Of a stretch of DNA of 64,000 nucleotides, positions 16,540 to 26,418 are shown in pieces. Source of the stretch: VXNE01 sp965206615 (GTDB lineage Bacteria > Pseudomonadota > Gammaproteobacteria > Pseudomonadales > Azotimanducaceae). The stretch's first letter is position 1. Every line of letters starts with the position of its first letter. The stretch spans positions 3,658,001-3,722,000 of the forward strand of contig CBDBKI010000005.1 of NCBI GenBank assembly GCA_965206615.1, read 5' to 3'. Under the pieces are notes generated by a model that was not told the DNA's origin, searched no databases, and saw nothing but the letters and a program-made list of their open reading frames with translations. Both the position numbers and the translations under genes were made by a program.

Positions 16540-18021
16540 ATGAAGTACTCGACGAAAACCGGAAGTCTGGCCGACCTGCGCACCGGTTGCCTGGTCCTGA
16601 CGCGCGAACGGGCACGGGCCGTGGCGACCGAACTCGGTGTCGAAGCGTTCGTGACCCATGCACTCGAACGGAGCCCTGCGAAGACCGTCGTGCTGCCCAT
16701 CCCGACCGCCATCGAGCACCTCGTGGTCGTGCCCGCGGAATCGGCTGGGGAAGCGGACGGGGAAGCGCACGGCAGGAAGTACCGCAAACGCGTCGACGAG
16801 GCGGTAGCTGCGCTGCGCGGGCTGTCGGTGTCGGACGCCGTCTGGGGCCTCAACGAGATGGACGCCCCGGCACCCTTCGGGACCGGCACTGCCGGCACGT
16901 ACTGGAAGACGCGTCACGCACTCGGCGCGCTCTCCGCCGCCCTGTACCGCTACGACGAATACAAGAGCCAGCCGAGCAAGGACAAGCGGGTCACGCGCGT
17001 GGCGGTCCTGGCCGAGCCGGGCGAGCGCGCGGCAGTTGCGCGCGCCGTGCGGCATGCCAACGCCCTCGACGCCGGCATGGCCCTGGCGCGCGACCTCGGC
17101 AACGAGCCGCCCAACGTATGCACGCCGACCTACCTCGCAGCGGCCGCGCGCAAACTCGGGCGGCTCGCCAACGTGACGGTCGAGGTGACCGACGAACAGG
17201 AGATGGCGGAGCTCGGGATGGGCGCATTCCTGTCCGTGACCCGCGGCAGCGATACCCCGGCGAAGCTCATCGTCGCCCGCTACCTCGGGGCGGACGAGAG
17301 CGACGCTCCGGTCGTCCTCGTCGGCAAGGGCGTCACCTTCGACACCGGCGGAATCAGCATCAAGCCCGGCGCCGCCATGGACGAGATGAAGTTCGACATG
17401 TGCGGTGCCGCAAGCGTCGCGGGAGCACTGCAGGCCGCGGCCATGGCAAAGCTCCGCATCAACGTGGTCGCGGTCCTCGCGGCCGCCGAGAACATGCCAG
17501 GCGGAAAGGCTTCGCGTCCCGGCGATATCGTCACCACGATGTCCGGACTCACCGTCGAGATCCTGAACACCGATGCCGAGGGCCGCTTGCTGCTGTGCGA
17601 TGCGCTGACCTTCGCCAAGCGCTACGAACCGCGGGCCGTGGTGGATGTCGCCACGTTGACGGGCGCCTGTGTGACGGCACTGGGCGCCCACGCCAGCGCG
17701 CTGTACGCGAACGACGACGGACTCGGGGAGGAACTCGCCGCCGCCGGTCGCTTCACCGGCGACCGGGCGTGGCCCATGCCCCTCTGGGACGAATACCACG
17801 AGCAACTCAAGACCAACTTCGCCGACCTGGCGAACATCGGCGGGCGGCCCGCGGGCTCCATCACCGCGGCGTGCTTCCTGTCCCGGTTCGCGGGCGACTA
17901 CCGGTGGGCGCATCTCGACGTGGCCGGGACCGCGTACCGCAGCGGCGCCCGCAAGGGGGCGACCGGCCGGCCCGTGCCGCTCCTCTTCCAGTACCTGCTC
18001 GACCGGGCCGGCGCGCCGTGA
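16540..18021 (+). CDS. pepA: Leucyl aminopeptidase (M17 family)
   Basis: Cytoplasmic two-metal aminopeptidase, 493 residues, close to the usual 500. Seen: VGKGVTFDTGGISIKPG with K263 and D268, the metal-binding segment DEMKFDMCGAASV, and the signature NTDAEGRLLL with D345, E347 and R349. Together these complete the M17 active site. ATG 16540 (MKYSTKTGSL) is used because the CGGAG site precedes it and upstream codons run through the palindromic repeats. It overlaps holC by GTGA. In some gammaproteobacteria PepA also acts in DNA binding at cer-type sites; that cannot be judged here. Confidence 0.92.
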   Translation: MKYSTKTGSLADLRTGCLVLTRERARAVATELGVEAFVTHALERSPAKTVVLPIPTAIEHLVVVPAESAGEADGEAHGRKYRKRVDEAVAALRGLSVSDAVWGLNEMDAPAPFGTGTAGTYWKTRHALGALSAALYRYDEYKSQPSKDKRVTRVAVLAEPGERAAVARAVRHANALDAGMALARDLGNEPPNVCTPTYLAAAARKLGRLANVTVEVTDEQEMAELGMGAFLSVTRGSDTPAKLIVARYLGADESDAPVVLVGKGVTFDTGGISIKPGAAMDEMKFDMCGAASVAGALQAAAMAKLRINVVAVLAAAENMPGGKASRPGDIVTTMSGLTVEILNTDAEGRLLLCDALTFAKRYEPRAVVDVATLTGACVTALGAHASALYANDDGLGEELAAAGRFTGDRAWPMPLWDEYHEQLKTNFADLANIGGRPAGSITAACFLSRFAGDYRWAHLDVAGTAYRSGARKGATGRPVPLLFQYLLDRAGAP

Positions 18022-18455
18022 CGCGGGTGGACTTCTACCTGCTCCCCGACGTCGACATCGACGCCAAGTACCGCTTCGCCTGCCGCCTGGCCCTGCGCGC
18101 GATCCACGCCGGACAACAGGTGCACATCCGCACCGCTTCCGAAGAGCTCGGCACCATGCTCGACGATCTCATGTGGGCCTATCCCGAAGACCGCCTCGTG
18201 CCGCATGCCCTCGCACCCGCGCCCGACGCCGCGCGCGCGCCCATCCGGATCGGCCACGGCGAGCCGGCGCCGGGGACCGACGACGTGCTCGTCAACCTGG
18301 CCGACGACGTGCCCGAGTTCTTCGCCCGGTTCGAACGTGTCGCGGAGGTGGTGACCACGCCCGAGCGGGCCGGTGGGCGTGCACGGTACCGCCACTACCG
18401 CGAGCGCGGTTATCCTCTGTTCCACCACGACCTCGACGACTGGGAAGCTCGGTAG
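18018..18455 (+). CDS. holC: DNA polymerase III chi subunit
   Basis: Chi links the clamp loader (through psi) to single-strand-binding protein during replication. The 145 residues match the family in length and pattern: VDFYLLPDVDIDAKYRFACR at the N-terminus, KAxxGQxVxI-like RAIHAGQQVHIRT, LDDLMWAYPEDRLVPH, and DVLVNLADDVPEFFARFERV before the C-terminal YRHYRERGYPLFHHDL. It sits between pepA and valS, the classical order. The GTG start is fused to the pepA stop (GTGA). Confidence 0.9.
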   Translation: MTRVDFYLLPDVDIDAKYRFACRLALRAIHAGQQVHIRTASEELGTMLDDLMWAYPEDRLVPHALAPAPDAARAPIRIGHGEPAPGTDDVLVNLADDVPEFFARFERVAEVVTTPERAGGRARYRHYRERGYPLFHHDLDDWEAR

Positions 18456-18528
18456 CGGCGCGACCGAGGGTCGCGTAGGAAGTTACGCTACGCGAAACTC
18501 CTACGGAACAGGCGCGACCTCGGCTACC
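18451..18528. terminator. Nested inverted repeats between holC and valS
   Basis: GGTAGC (18451-18456, including the holC stop) pairs with GCTACC (18523-18528). Inside lie CGCGACC-gag-GGTCGCG (18459-18475) and a second arm pair GTAGGAAGTT / AAACTCCTAC (18475-18484 and 18495-18504, near-perfect). The block ends pepA-holC and precedes valS by under 40 bases; it could be a rho-independent-like stop or another palindromic element. Confidence 0.5.
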
Positions 18529-18566
18529 ACGAACGCACCGAAGAAGGGCGGAGACCTCCTCTGGGG

Positions 18567-21347
<2,781 letters not shown>

Positions 21348-21534
21348 GGGCGACCCTTGCGGTCGCCCGTCTCAGGATCGTGCACGACGTTGAAGACGGG
21401 ACGGGACAAGCCCGTCCCCTACAACGCCCGTGTTGGGGCGTGCACGATTTCGAAGACGGGACGCCACAAGGGCGGCCCCTACAACGCCCGCGGCGAGCCT
21501 TGGCGGGCAATTCGGGACGGGGCAAGCCCGTCCC
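21348..21534. repeat. Array of four REP-like hairpins after valS
   Basis: The 352-base valS-to-hydrolase spacer starts with four hairpins of the same 8-5-8 design. A: GGGCGACC-cttgc-GGTCGCCC (21348-21368), directly after the valS stop. B: GGGACGGG-acaag-CCCGTCCC (21398-21418). C: GGGACGCC-acaag-GGCGGCCC (21458-21478, one mismatch). D: GGGACGGG-gcaag-CCCGTCCC (21514-21534). B and C sit in 60-base repeat units that share CGTGCACGA upstream and CCCCTACAACGCCCG downstream. Bases 21535-21699 show only a short remnant frame (21549-21650). Confidence 0.8.
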
Positions 21535-21548
21535 CCACCATTCCTCTC

Positions 21549-21650
21549 TCAGATCGTCGGGCGTTGCTTCTTCTCCTGGAGCGCCTTCAACTGCTCCCGC
21601 GTCAACGCCGGCTCTTCTTCACCGGCGAAATCCTGGACGACTGCTTTCGC
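21549..21650 (-). other. Short orphan reading frame, possible remnant of a gene 3' end
   Basis: Thirty-three codons without a plausible start, bounded upstream by an in-frame TGA, read QDFAGEEEPALTREQLKAL then QEKKQRPTI and stop. The composition looks like a real charged helical C-terminus rather than random GC-rich frame, but no family is recognised and no start exists, so at most it is a relic. Confidence 0.2.
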
Positions 21651-21699
21651 TCACGACGGAGCCTCCCTACATGCCTACATGGTTGTGGACACTCCTACG

Positions 21700-22911
21700 T
21701 CAACGCAGATCGGCGAGCCGGTCGATCAGCACCCGTTCGCTGTAGCCCGGGACCGCGGGTCCCTGCGAACCCGGGCAGGTGTTGCGCCCCGAACAGGTAT
21801 TCGGCCAGTTGTCGAGACTCAGGACATACCCCTGGTTGCGGAAGTGCTCGTAGCGGGTGAGCACGACCAGCACCACGTCCTCGTCACGCCACACGTAGAT
21901 CTTCTGTCCGTCGAGACCGAGCGCCGCCACGACGTCGATCGGCGGAGGGGACGACTCGTCGAGGAAAACCTGGTTCAGCACCCACCACTGGAATCCGTAC
22001 ACCGCGCTGTGCGCCGTCAGGCTCTCGTCGATGTAGCCCTCGGACAGCACGCGTGCGCCGTCCCACTCCCCGCCTCGCGAATAAAGCAGGCCGAATCGTG
22101 CGAAGTCGTCCGGGCGCATGTCGATGCAGCAGTAGGTCAACGGGTTCGTTCCGGTGGGATCGAGCCAGAGACCCACCGTGGCGGGATCGATCCCGATCGG
22201 CTCGAAGATCTTCTCCGCGACGTACGTGTGCGCATCCGCCCCCGTCGCGCGCTGGATCAGCAGGCCCAGGAGCTGGGAGTTGGCGTTGGAGTAGAGGAAG
22301 CGCGTGCCCGGCTCGTTGACGAGCCCGAGATCCAGGGCGAACGCCGTCTGGTCTGCCTGCGAGAAGATGCCAACGTCCGCCGGCATGCCGGCCCGCATCT
22401 CCAGCATGTTTCGCACGGTGATGTCTGCCTTTTCCGTCCCCTCCCACTCGGTCAGCAACTCGCTCGCGCGCTGCTCCACGGCGACGATCCCACCCTCGTC
22501 GACCGCCACGCCGATGGCCGCGCTGTAGATGCTCTTGGCGACCGACCAGCTGGTGCCGTAGCTGCCGGCGTCATAGCCCTCGGCGTAGCGCTCGCCGATG
22601 ACGTGGCCGCGGTCCACCAGCACCGCGGACTGCACGGCCGCGTCGGTGAAGACGTAATCCAGGACGGCGTCGACCGACGCGGCGTCCACCTCCAGATCCG
22701 CCGGCGGCGTACGTTCGAGCGTCCAGCTCGGCGCCGGAACGGTGGTCTCGGGCGGGGGCGTGGAAGTGGCCGGGGCGGCGCTCTCACCCCCTCCGCCGCC
22801 TCCTCCCCCTCCACCGCCGCATGCGGCCACGACCAGCAAGGCGGCGCGATATACCCACGCACGCCCTTGCGAAGCGCTCCGCCGCCGACCGGTCGGCTCG
22901 TTGTCTTCCAC
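21700..22911 (-). CDS. Beta-lactamase-fold serine hydrolase, lipoprotein with polyglycine linker
   Basis: A 403-residue class C beta-lactamase/EstB-type serine hydrolase. Seen: lipobox LLVVAAC (C31), directly followed by eleven glycines (32-42) and a Pro/Thr linker; nucleophile motif SVAK (S123, K126) in TSWSVAKSIYSAA; later YSNANSQLLGLLI as the YxN-like element. Extra cysteine pairs (TYCCID; NTCSGRNTC) in the C-terminal half suggest disulfides and an external location. The GTG at 22911 gives a long n-region; no better in-frame start is visible before the lipobox. Substrate (ester, amide or peptide) unknown. It is divergent from the O-methyltransferase gene. Confidence 0.8.
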   Translation of the reverse strand: MEDNEPTGRRRSASQGRAWVYRAALLVVAACGGGGGGGGGGGESAAPATSTPPPETTVPAPSWTLERTPPADLEVDAASVDAVLDYVFTDAAVQSAVLVDRGHVIGERYAEGYDAGSYGTSWSVAKSIYSAAIGVAVDEGGIVAVEQRASELLTEWEGTEKADITVRNMLEMRAGMPADVGIFSQADQTAFALDLGLVNEPGTRFLYSNANSQLLGLLIQRATGADAHTYVAEKIFEPIGIDPATVGLWLDPTGTNPLTYCCIDMRPDDFARFGLLYSRGGEWDGARVLSEGYIDESLTAHSAVYGFQWWVLNQVFLDESSPPPIDVVAALGLDGQKIYVWRDEDVVLVVLTRYEHFRNQGYVLSLDNWPNTCSGRNTCPGSQGPAVPGYSERVLIDRLADLR

Positions 22912-22974
22912 GCACTGTCACCGCTTCGACGAAGCAGGCGCTATGGTACCGGCTGGCGCACGCGCCATTTCGCT

Positions 22975-22980
22975 TACAGT
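22975..22980 (+). promoter_or_regulatory. Candidate -10 (TACAGT) for the O-methyltransferase gene
   Basis: TACAGT lies 31 bases before the ATG at 23012 in a 100-base divergent spacer; no matching -35 is obvious. The palindrome TGGCGCACGCGCCA (22951-22964) just upstream could be an operator. Confidence 0.3.
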
Positions 22981-23011
22981 ACGCGGCGCCAGAGACATCC
23001 CGGGGACAAAC

Positions 23012-23677
23012 ATGTCGAGCCGCACCATCGAACTGACCGACAGCCTCTACGACTACCTGCTGCAGCACGGCACGCGGGAGTCGGCGGCGGCCCGCGCCCT
23101 GCGCGACGAGACGCGTGCGGCCACCGCCGCGCACGGCATGCAGATCTCCCCGGAACAGGGCGCGTTCATGCAGCTCCTGGTACGGCTCCTCGGAGCGCGG
23201 CGCACCATCGAGGTCGGCACCTTCACCGGTTACAGCGCGCTCGTCGTGGCCCAGGCGCTGCCGGCGGACGGCCAGGTGATCGCGTGCGACGTGTCGGAGG
23301 AGTGGACCGCCATCGGGCGGAAGTTCTGGGAACGCGCCGGCGTCGCGGAGAAGATCGACCTGCGCCTGCAACCGGCGGTGGATACGCTGGACGAACTCCT
23401 CGCCGACGGCCAGGCAGGAGCCTTCGACTTCGCCTTCATCGACGCCGACAAGGACCGTTACGACGACTACTACGAGCGTTGCCTCAGGCTGGTGCGACCC
23501 GGCGGCCTGATCGCCATCGACAACGTGCTCTGGGACGGGCGCGTGGCGGATGCCCGGTTCGACGATGCCAGTACGAGCGCGATCCGCGCCATCAACAACA
23601 AGGTGCACGCCGACGAACGCGTGCATGCCGCCATGCTACCGATCGGCGATGGCCTGACGCTCGCGATCAGGAAATAG
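23012..23677 (+). CDS. Class I SAM-dependent O-methyltransferase (family 3, CCoAOMT-like)
   Basis: A 221-residue cytoplasmic O-methyltransferase. Seen: SAM motif TIEVGTFTGYSALVVAQALP, the acidic motif II VIACDVSEEWTAIGR, the cation-binding FIDADKDRYDDYYE, and IAIDNVLWDGRV, which carries the second metal ligand pair of the caffeoyl-CoA/catechol OMT-like family. Length and order match bacterial family members that methylate catechols or similar phenols with Mg. ATG 23012 (MSSRTIELTDS) was taken from the conserved N-terminus. Natural substrate unknown. Confidence 0.9.
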   Translation: MSSRTIELTDSLYDYLLQHGTRESAAARALRDETRAATAAHGMQISPEQGAFMQLLVRLLGARRTIEVGTFTGYSALVVAQALPADGQVIACDVSEEWTAIGRKFWERAGVAEKIDLRLQPAVDTLDELLADGQAGAFDFAFIDADKDRYDDYYERCLRLVRPGGLIAIDNVLWDGRVADARFDDASTSAIRAINNKVHADERVHAAMLPIGDGLTLAIRK

Positions 23678-23753
23678 CGCCCCAAAGCCGGTCCGGTGCT
23701 TCGCTACCGCTACGCGCCGGCGCCGCCTCCGGCCCAGCCACCTCGACCCTTCA

Positions 23754-23800
23754 TGGAACAATCGCCGCCGGTCGCTGCGCTCCCGTCGTCGTTTGTTCCA
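23754..23800. repeat. Inverted repeat in the O-methyltransferase/small-gene spacer
   Basis: TGGAACAA (23754-23761) pairs with TTGTTCCA (23793-23800), extendable to 11 pairs with one mismatch, around a 31-base loop. It could end the O-methyltransferase transcript. Confidence 0.35.
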
Positions 23801-23854
23801 CAAAGGGCGCCGCGATACGGTACGGTCCGCCAGGACGGGAACCGCGGAGCGGAC

Positions 23855-24115
23855 ATGGACTTCGACACCTTCCTGAACGCCGGCTGGAACGACCACGCGA
23901 CGGATTCGGAGGGCGTCTGGCGGCGCTGCCACCGCTTCTATCCATGGATCGCGGAGTCCCTGGCGCTCGACGCACGGGGCCACCGGATGGGCGCTCTCCA
24001 GGCACGCGACAGGGCCGCCCACGCGCTCGGGACGATGGACGCCGGGGACCTGCCCTACGTGAAGCCGGACTTCGAAGCGCTCGAGGCCTCCCTGGCCGGG
24101 TCGACACGGCCATGA
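23855..24115 (+). CDS. Small hypothetical protein coupled to an HpcH/HpaI aldolase
   Basis: An 86-residue acidic protein starting MDFDTFLNAGWNDHATDSEG, with GGAG five bases before the ATG. An N-terminal pattern of D-x-F-x-x-F-L-x-x-x-W-x-D-H-A is visible, but I do not recognise a family. No signal peptide, membrane segment or metal-binding cluster is seen. The stop overlaps the aldolase start (ATGA), so the two are made together and may work together. An in-frame ATG at 23696 exists but its extension is low-complexity Pro/Arg and crosses an inverted repeat. Confidence 0.6.
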   Translation: MDFDTFLNAGWNDHATDSEGVWRRCHRFYPWIAESLALDARGHRMGALQARDRAAHALGTMDAGDLPYVKPDFEALEASLAGSTRP

Positions 24116-25020
24116 CCCGCGGAAACCGTGCAGTGGCCGGACTGGCCGCCGGGCAACCCATCTTCTACACCGGCGGCCACACCGGCGCCGAACTCTGCTT
24201 CGAAGCAGGCCGTGCCGCCGCGGGGACCTGGGCAGATTACGTCAACATTGGCATGGAGCACGGTACCTTCGACCTGCCCGGGCTCGACCGCTTCATGCAG
24301 GGCCTTGCCGCCGGCCATCGCGACGCCGCGGCAGCCGACCCGATGCCCGCCGTGATCGTCGAACTGCCCGTCGAGGGCGCCTCCGCCGACATCGTGCGCG
24401 CGAACGCGTGGCAGGTGCGCCAGCTGCTCGCCCGCGGCGTGCACGGTCTGTTGCTGTGCCACGCCGAGTCCCCGCAGGCCGTCGAAGCCCTCGTCGAGGC
24501 CGTGCAGTTCAGCTTCCGGGGCGGACGGCGCGGGGCCGGCGGCCAGGTCGCGGCCGCACGGATCTGGGGTGTCTCGCCGGACGAGTACCTGGAGCGCGCC
24601 GATCCCTGGCCCCTGAACCCGGACGGCGAATTGCTTATCGGCCTGAAGATCGAGAACCGCCGCGCCCTCGAACGGGCCGAGGAGACGGCGCGCGTGCCGG
24701 GGGTCGCGTTCGCGGAGTGGGGACCGGCGGACATGTCCATGTCGTTCGGTCATCGCACGCTGCCGGCGGACTTCGCTCGGCCGGACCTGGCGCGACCATA
24801 CGGTCAGGTTGAAAGTTCCGCCGACGCGGAACTTCCAGGGCACAAGCGCCTTGCGGCCGCCCGGGAGCGCGTGTTTCAGGCGTGCCGCGCGGCCGGCATC
24901 GCCTTCCTGGAACGTGCGACGCCGGAGACGGTCGAAGCGAAGATCGCCGAGGGCGTGCAGGTCTTCAACTGCCCCGACGAGGCCACCGCCCTGCGCGGAC
25001 GCGCGCAGGCGGTCGGATAG
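24112..25020 (+). CDS. HpcH/HpaI family aldolase/lyase with an in-frame palindrome insertion
   Basis: A 302-residue (beta/alpha)8 class II aldolase of the HpcH/HpaI/CitE group; members cleave 2-keto-3-deoxy or beta-hydroxy acids with a divalent metal. Seen: YVNIGMEHGTFD at the substrate/metal region, a central segment with the HpaI-like GVHGLLLCHAESP, the metal-ligand stretch LLIGLKIENRRALE, and the C-terminal AKIAEGVQVFNCPDE. Between DLARPYG and HKRLAAARERVF the short insert QVESSADAELPG is coded by a hairpin (24811-24835). Reaction unknown. Confidence 0.8.
   Translation: MTRGNRAVAGLAAGQPIFYTGGHTGAELCFEAGRAAAGTWADYVNIGMEHGTFDLPGLDRFMQGLAAGHRDAAAADPMPAVIVELPVEGASADIVRANAWQVRQLLARGVHGLLLCHAESPQAVEALVEAVQFSFRGGRRGAGGQVAAARIWGVSPDEYLERADPWPLNPDGELLIGLKIENRRALERAEETARVPGVAFAEWGPADMSMSFGHRTLPADFARPDLARPYGQVESSADAELPGHKRLAAARERVFQACRAAGIAFLERATPETVEAKIAEGVQVFNCPDEATALRGRAQAVG
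24811..24835. repeat. Palindrome inside the HpcH/HpaI coding sequence
   Basis: GAAAGTTCCGC (24811-24821) and GCGGAACTTCC (24825-24835) form an 11-base stem with one mismatch and a 3-base loop. It is in frame and adds about ten residues to the aldolase. It resembles the intergenic hairpins of this window in size and build. Confidence 0.6.
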
Positions 25021-25032
25021 CCGGGGATCGAG

Positions 25033-25908
25033 TCAGCGCAGCAGCGTCATCGGCGACTGCATGTCGTTGCCGACGAAACCCAGCGCGTAGCCGCCCAGCT
25101 CGTAGCCCAGGAGCTTCTGCAATTCCTCCGGCAAGTCGCGGGCGATCTCCGGGGGCACGCACAGGTACTGGTTCTCTTCCTGCCGGAGCGCCGCCGGCGC
25201 GTACGCCAGCGCCATGCCGACGCGCGGGCGATCGGTGTGATTGGCGCCGGCGCCGTGATAGACATTGCCGCTATACACGACGACCGACCCCTCCGACATG
25301 ACCGCCTGCAGCGTCTCGAGATCCTCGAGCTTTCTGCCATCGGGCAGGCTGGGCTCGATTCTGCCCCCTCGAGTCGTCGGGTTCGGATAGTCGAAGCTGC
25401 CCGGAACGAGGTGGGTGGCGCCGCTCGCCGCCGTGAAGTTGTCGACCGCCCACACGCAGTTCACGACACACTCGAAGTCGGCCGGCAACGGCAGGCTGTA
25501 CCAGACCCCCCGGTCCCGATGCAGGGGCTGGCGCACCTCGCCGGGCTGGACCGCCATCGCCTGGGTCGCGTTCAGCTGGATGTTGGAGCGTTTGCCGAGA
25601 ACGGCATTCATGAGCGCCAGGATGAGCGGCTGGATCACCAGTTCCCGGCAGGCGGGAGCGTGCGCGACCAGGGCACCGGCCCGCTTCGTATTCCTGCCCA
25701 GGAACACGTCTCCACGCGCGCTCGGCGACGCCGCGCCGAGCGGCCCCTCAAGGTCCTCCCGGAGCCGGGCCAGCGTCGCTTCGTCCGCGAGATCGTCGAT
25801 GATCAGCACGCGGTCGCGCTCGTAGGTCGCGATGACCTCTTCGACCGGGGTGTCCGGACCAACATGGACGATCTGCTGCGCGCTCTGTTGCCTGGCGGGT
25901 GCGCTCAT
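25033..25908 (-). CDS. Phytanoyl-CoA dioxygenase (PhyH) family protein
   Basis: A 291-residue non-haem Fe(II)/2-oxoglutarate-dependent dioxygenase of the PhyH family. Seen: the iron ligands in LHRDRGVWY (H130, D132) and VYHGAGANHTDRPR (H218), with R229 as the likely 2-oxoglutarate anchor; the double-stranded beta-helix core FDYPNPTTRGG, SVVVYSGN. Such enzymes hydroxylate aliphatic acids, amines or small natural products; no substrate can be assigned. It converges with the HpcH/HpaI gene across a 12-base gap. AGAGGAG precedes the ATG at 25908. Confidence 0.88.
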   Translation of the reverse strand: MSAPARQQSAQQIVHVGPDTPVEEVIATYERDRVLIIDDLADEATLARLREDLEGPLGAASPSARGDVFLGRNTKRAGALVAHAPACRELVIQPLILALMNAVLGKRSNIQLNATQAMAVQPGEVRQPLHRDRGVWYSLPLPADFECVVNCVWAVDNFTAASGATHLVPGSFDYPNPTTRGGRIEPSLPDGRKLEDLETLQAVMSEGSVVVYSGNVYHGAGANHTDRPRVGMALAYAPAALRQEENQYLCVPPEIARDLPEELQKLLGYELGGYALGFVGNDMQSPMTLLR

Positions 25909-25940
25909 TGCCGAATCTCCTCTCGCGGTGGACGACTCGT

Positions 25941-25946
25941 ACTGTA
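25941..25946 (-). promoter_or_regulatory. Candidate -10 (TACAGT) for the PhyH gene
   Basis: On the minus strand TACAGT lies 33 bases before the PhyH start, at the same distance and with the same hexamer as at 22975-22980. No clear -35. Confidence 0.3.
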
Positions 25947-26080
25947 CCGAATTTCCTCGCCGGACTCCGGGGTCGCCAGCGGGAGCGGCGGTATGTTCAC
26001 CGGGGGGACTCTGAAGAAGCGCGAATCAGGCCCGCCACGACCCAGGACCCAAGTGCCTGGGCGATGGCTCTGATATGGCG

Positions 26081-26180
26081 GACCCGCAACCCTGGCCCCC
26101 GTTCCCTAGCGCCGGGCTAGACCATTGTGCGGTAGGCTTGCCCCTCCTGGCAGGTGGGGACAGGCGATGGGTTGCGGGTC
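26081..26180 (+). ncRNA. Candidate structured leader RNA before a small membrane protein
   Basis: GACCCGCAACCC (26081-26092) is perfectly complementary to GGGTTGCGGGTC (26169-26180), a 12-base closing stem. Two hairpins lie inside: CTAGC-gccgg-GCTAG (26106-26120) and CCCCTCCT-ggc-AGGTGGGG (26141-26159, one T-T mismatch). The right arm ends one base before the GGAGG ribosome site (26181-26185) of the gene at 26193. The layout of closed stem, two internal hairpins and adjacent ribosome site resembles a cis-regulatory RNA. A further hairpin, CCCAGG-CCTGGG (26041-26061), lies just upstream. No known riboswitch class is recognised. Confidence 0.4.
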
Positions 26181-26192
26181 GGAGGCACGGGG

Positions 26193-26366
26193 ATGAAGCG
26201 TCTTTGGGTCGGCGGCGCCGTCATCGTCGTGATCTGTCTGGTCCTCTGGATGGTCTGGCGCACGCTGCTTATCGCGGTCCCCATTCTGCTTGTGGGCGGT
26301 GGGGCGCTGGTCTTGCTGTCCCGGAAACGCTCTGAACGGCGGGGCCACCTCAAGATTCCACGGTGA
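26193..26366 (+). CDS. Small two-helix membrane protein
   Basis: A 57-residue protein with two adjacent hydrophobic segments (VGGAVIVVICLVLWMVW, about 7-23, and LLIAVPILLVGGGALVLL, about 25-42) and a basic tail SRKRSERRGHLKIPR, so both ends should face the cytoplasm or the tail alone. GGAGG sits seven bases before the ATG at 26193, better than an in-frame ATG at 26154 that lies inside the folded leader. No family recognised. It converges with the hydrolase gene ending at 26419. Confidence 0.55.
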   Translation: MKRLWVGGAVIVVICLVLWMVWRTLLIAVPILLVGGGALVLLSRKRSERRGHLKIPR

Positions 26367-26418
26367 CGGTGGAGAGACTGGCTCGATCTTGCGGGTGCGC
26401 CCGGAACGATGCCGGGCA

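Noticed and set aside
26081..26180. tRNA or signal-recognition-particle RNA
   Set aside because: A 12-base closing stem, no CCA end, no T-loop consensus and no GGAAG tetraloop signature of SRP RNA.
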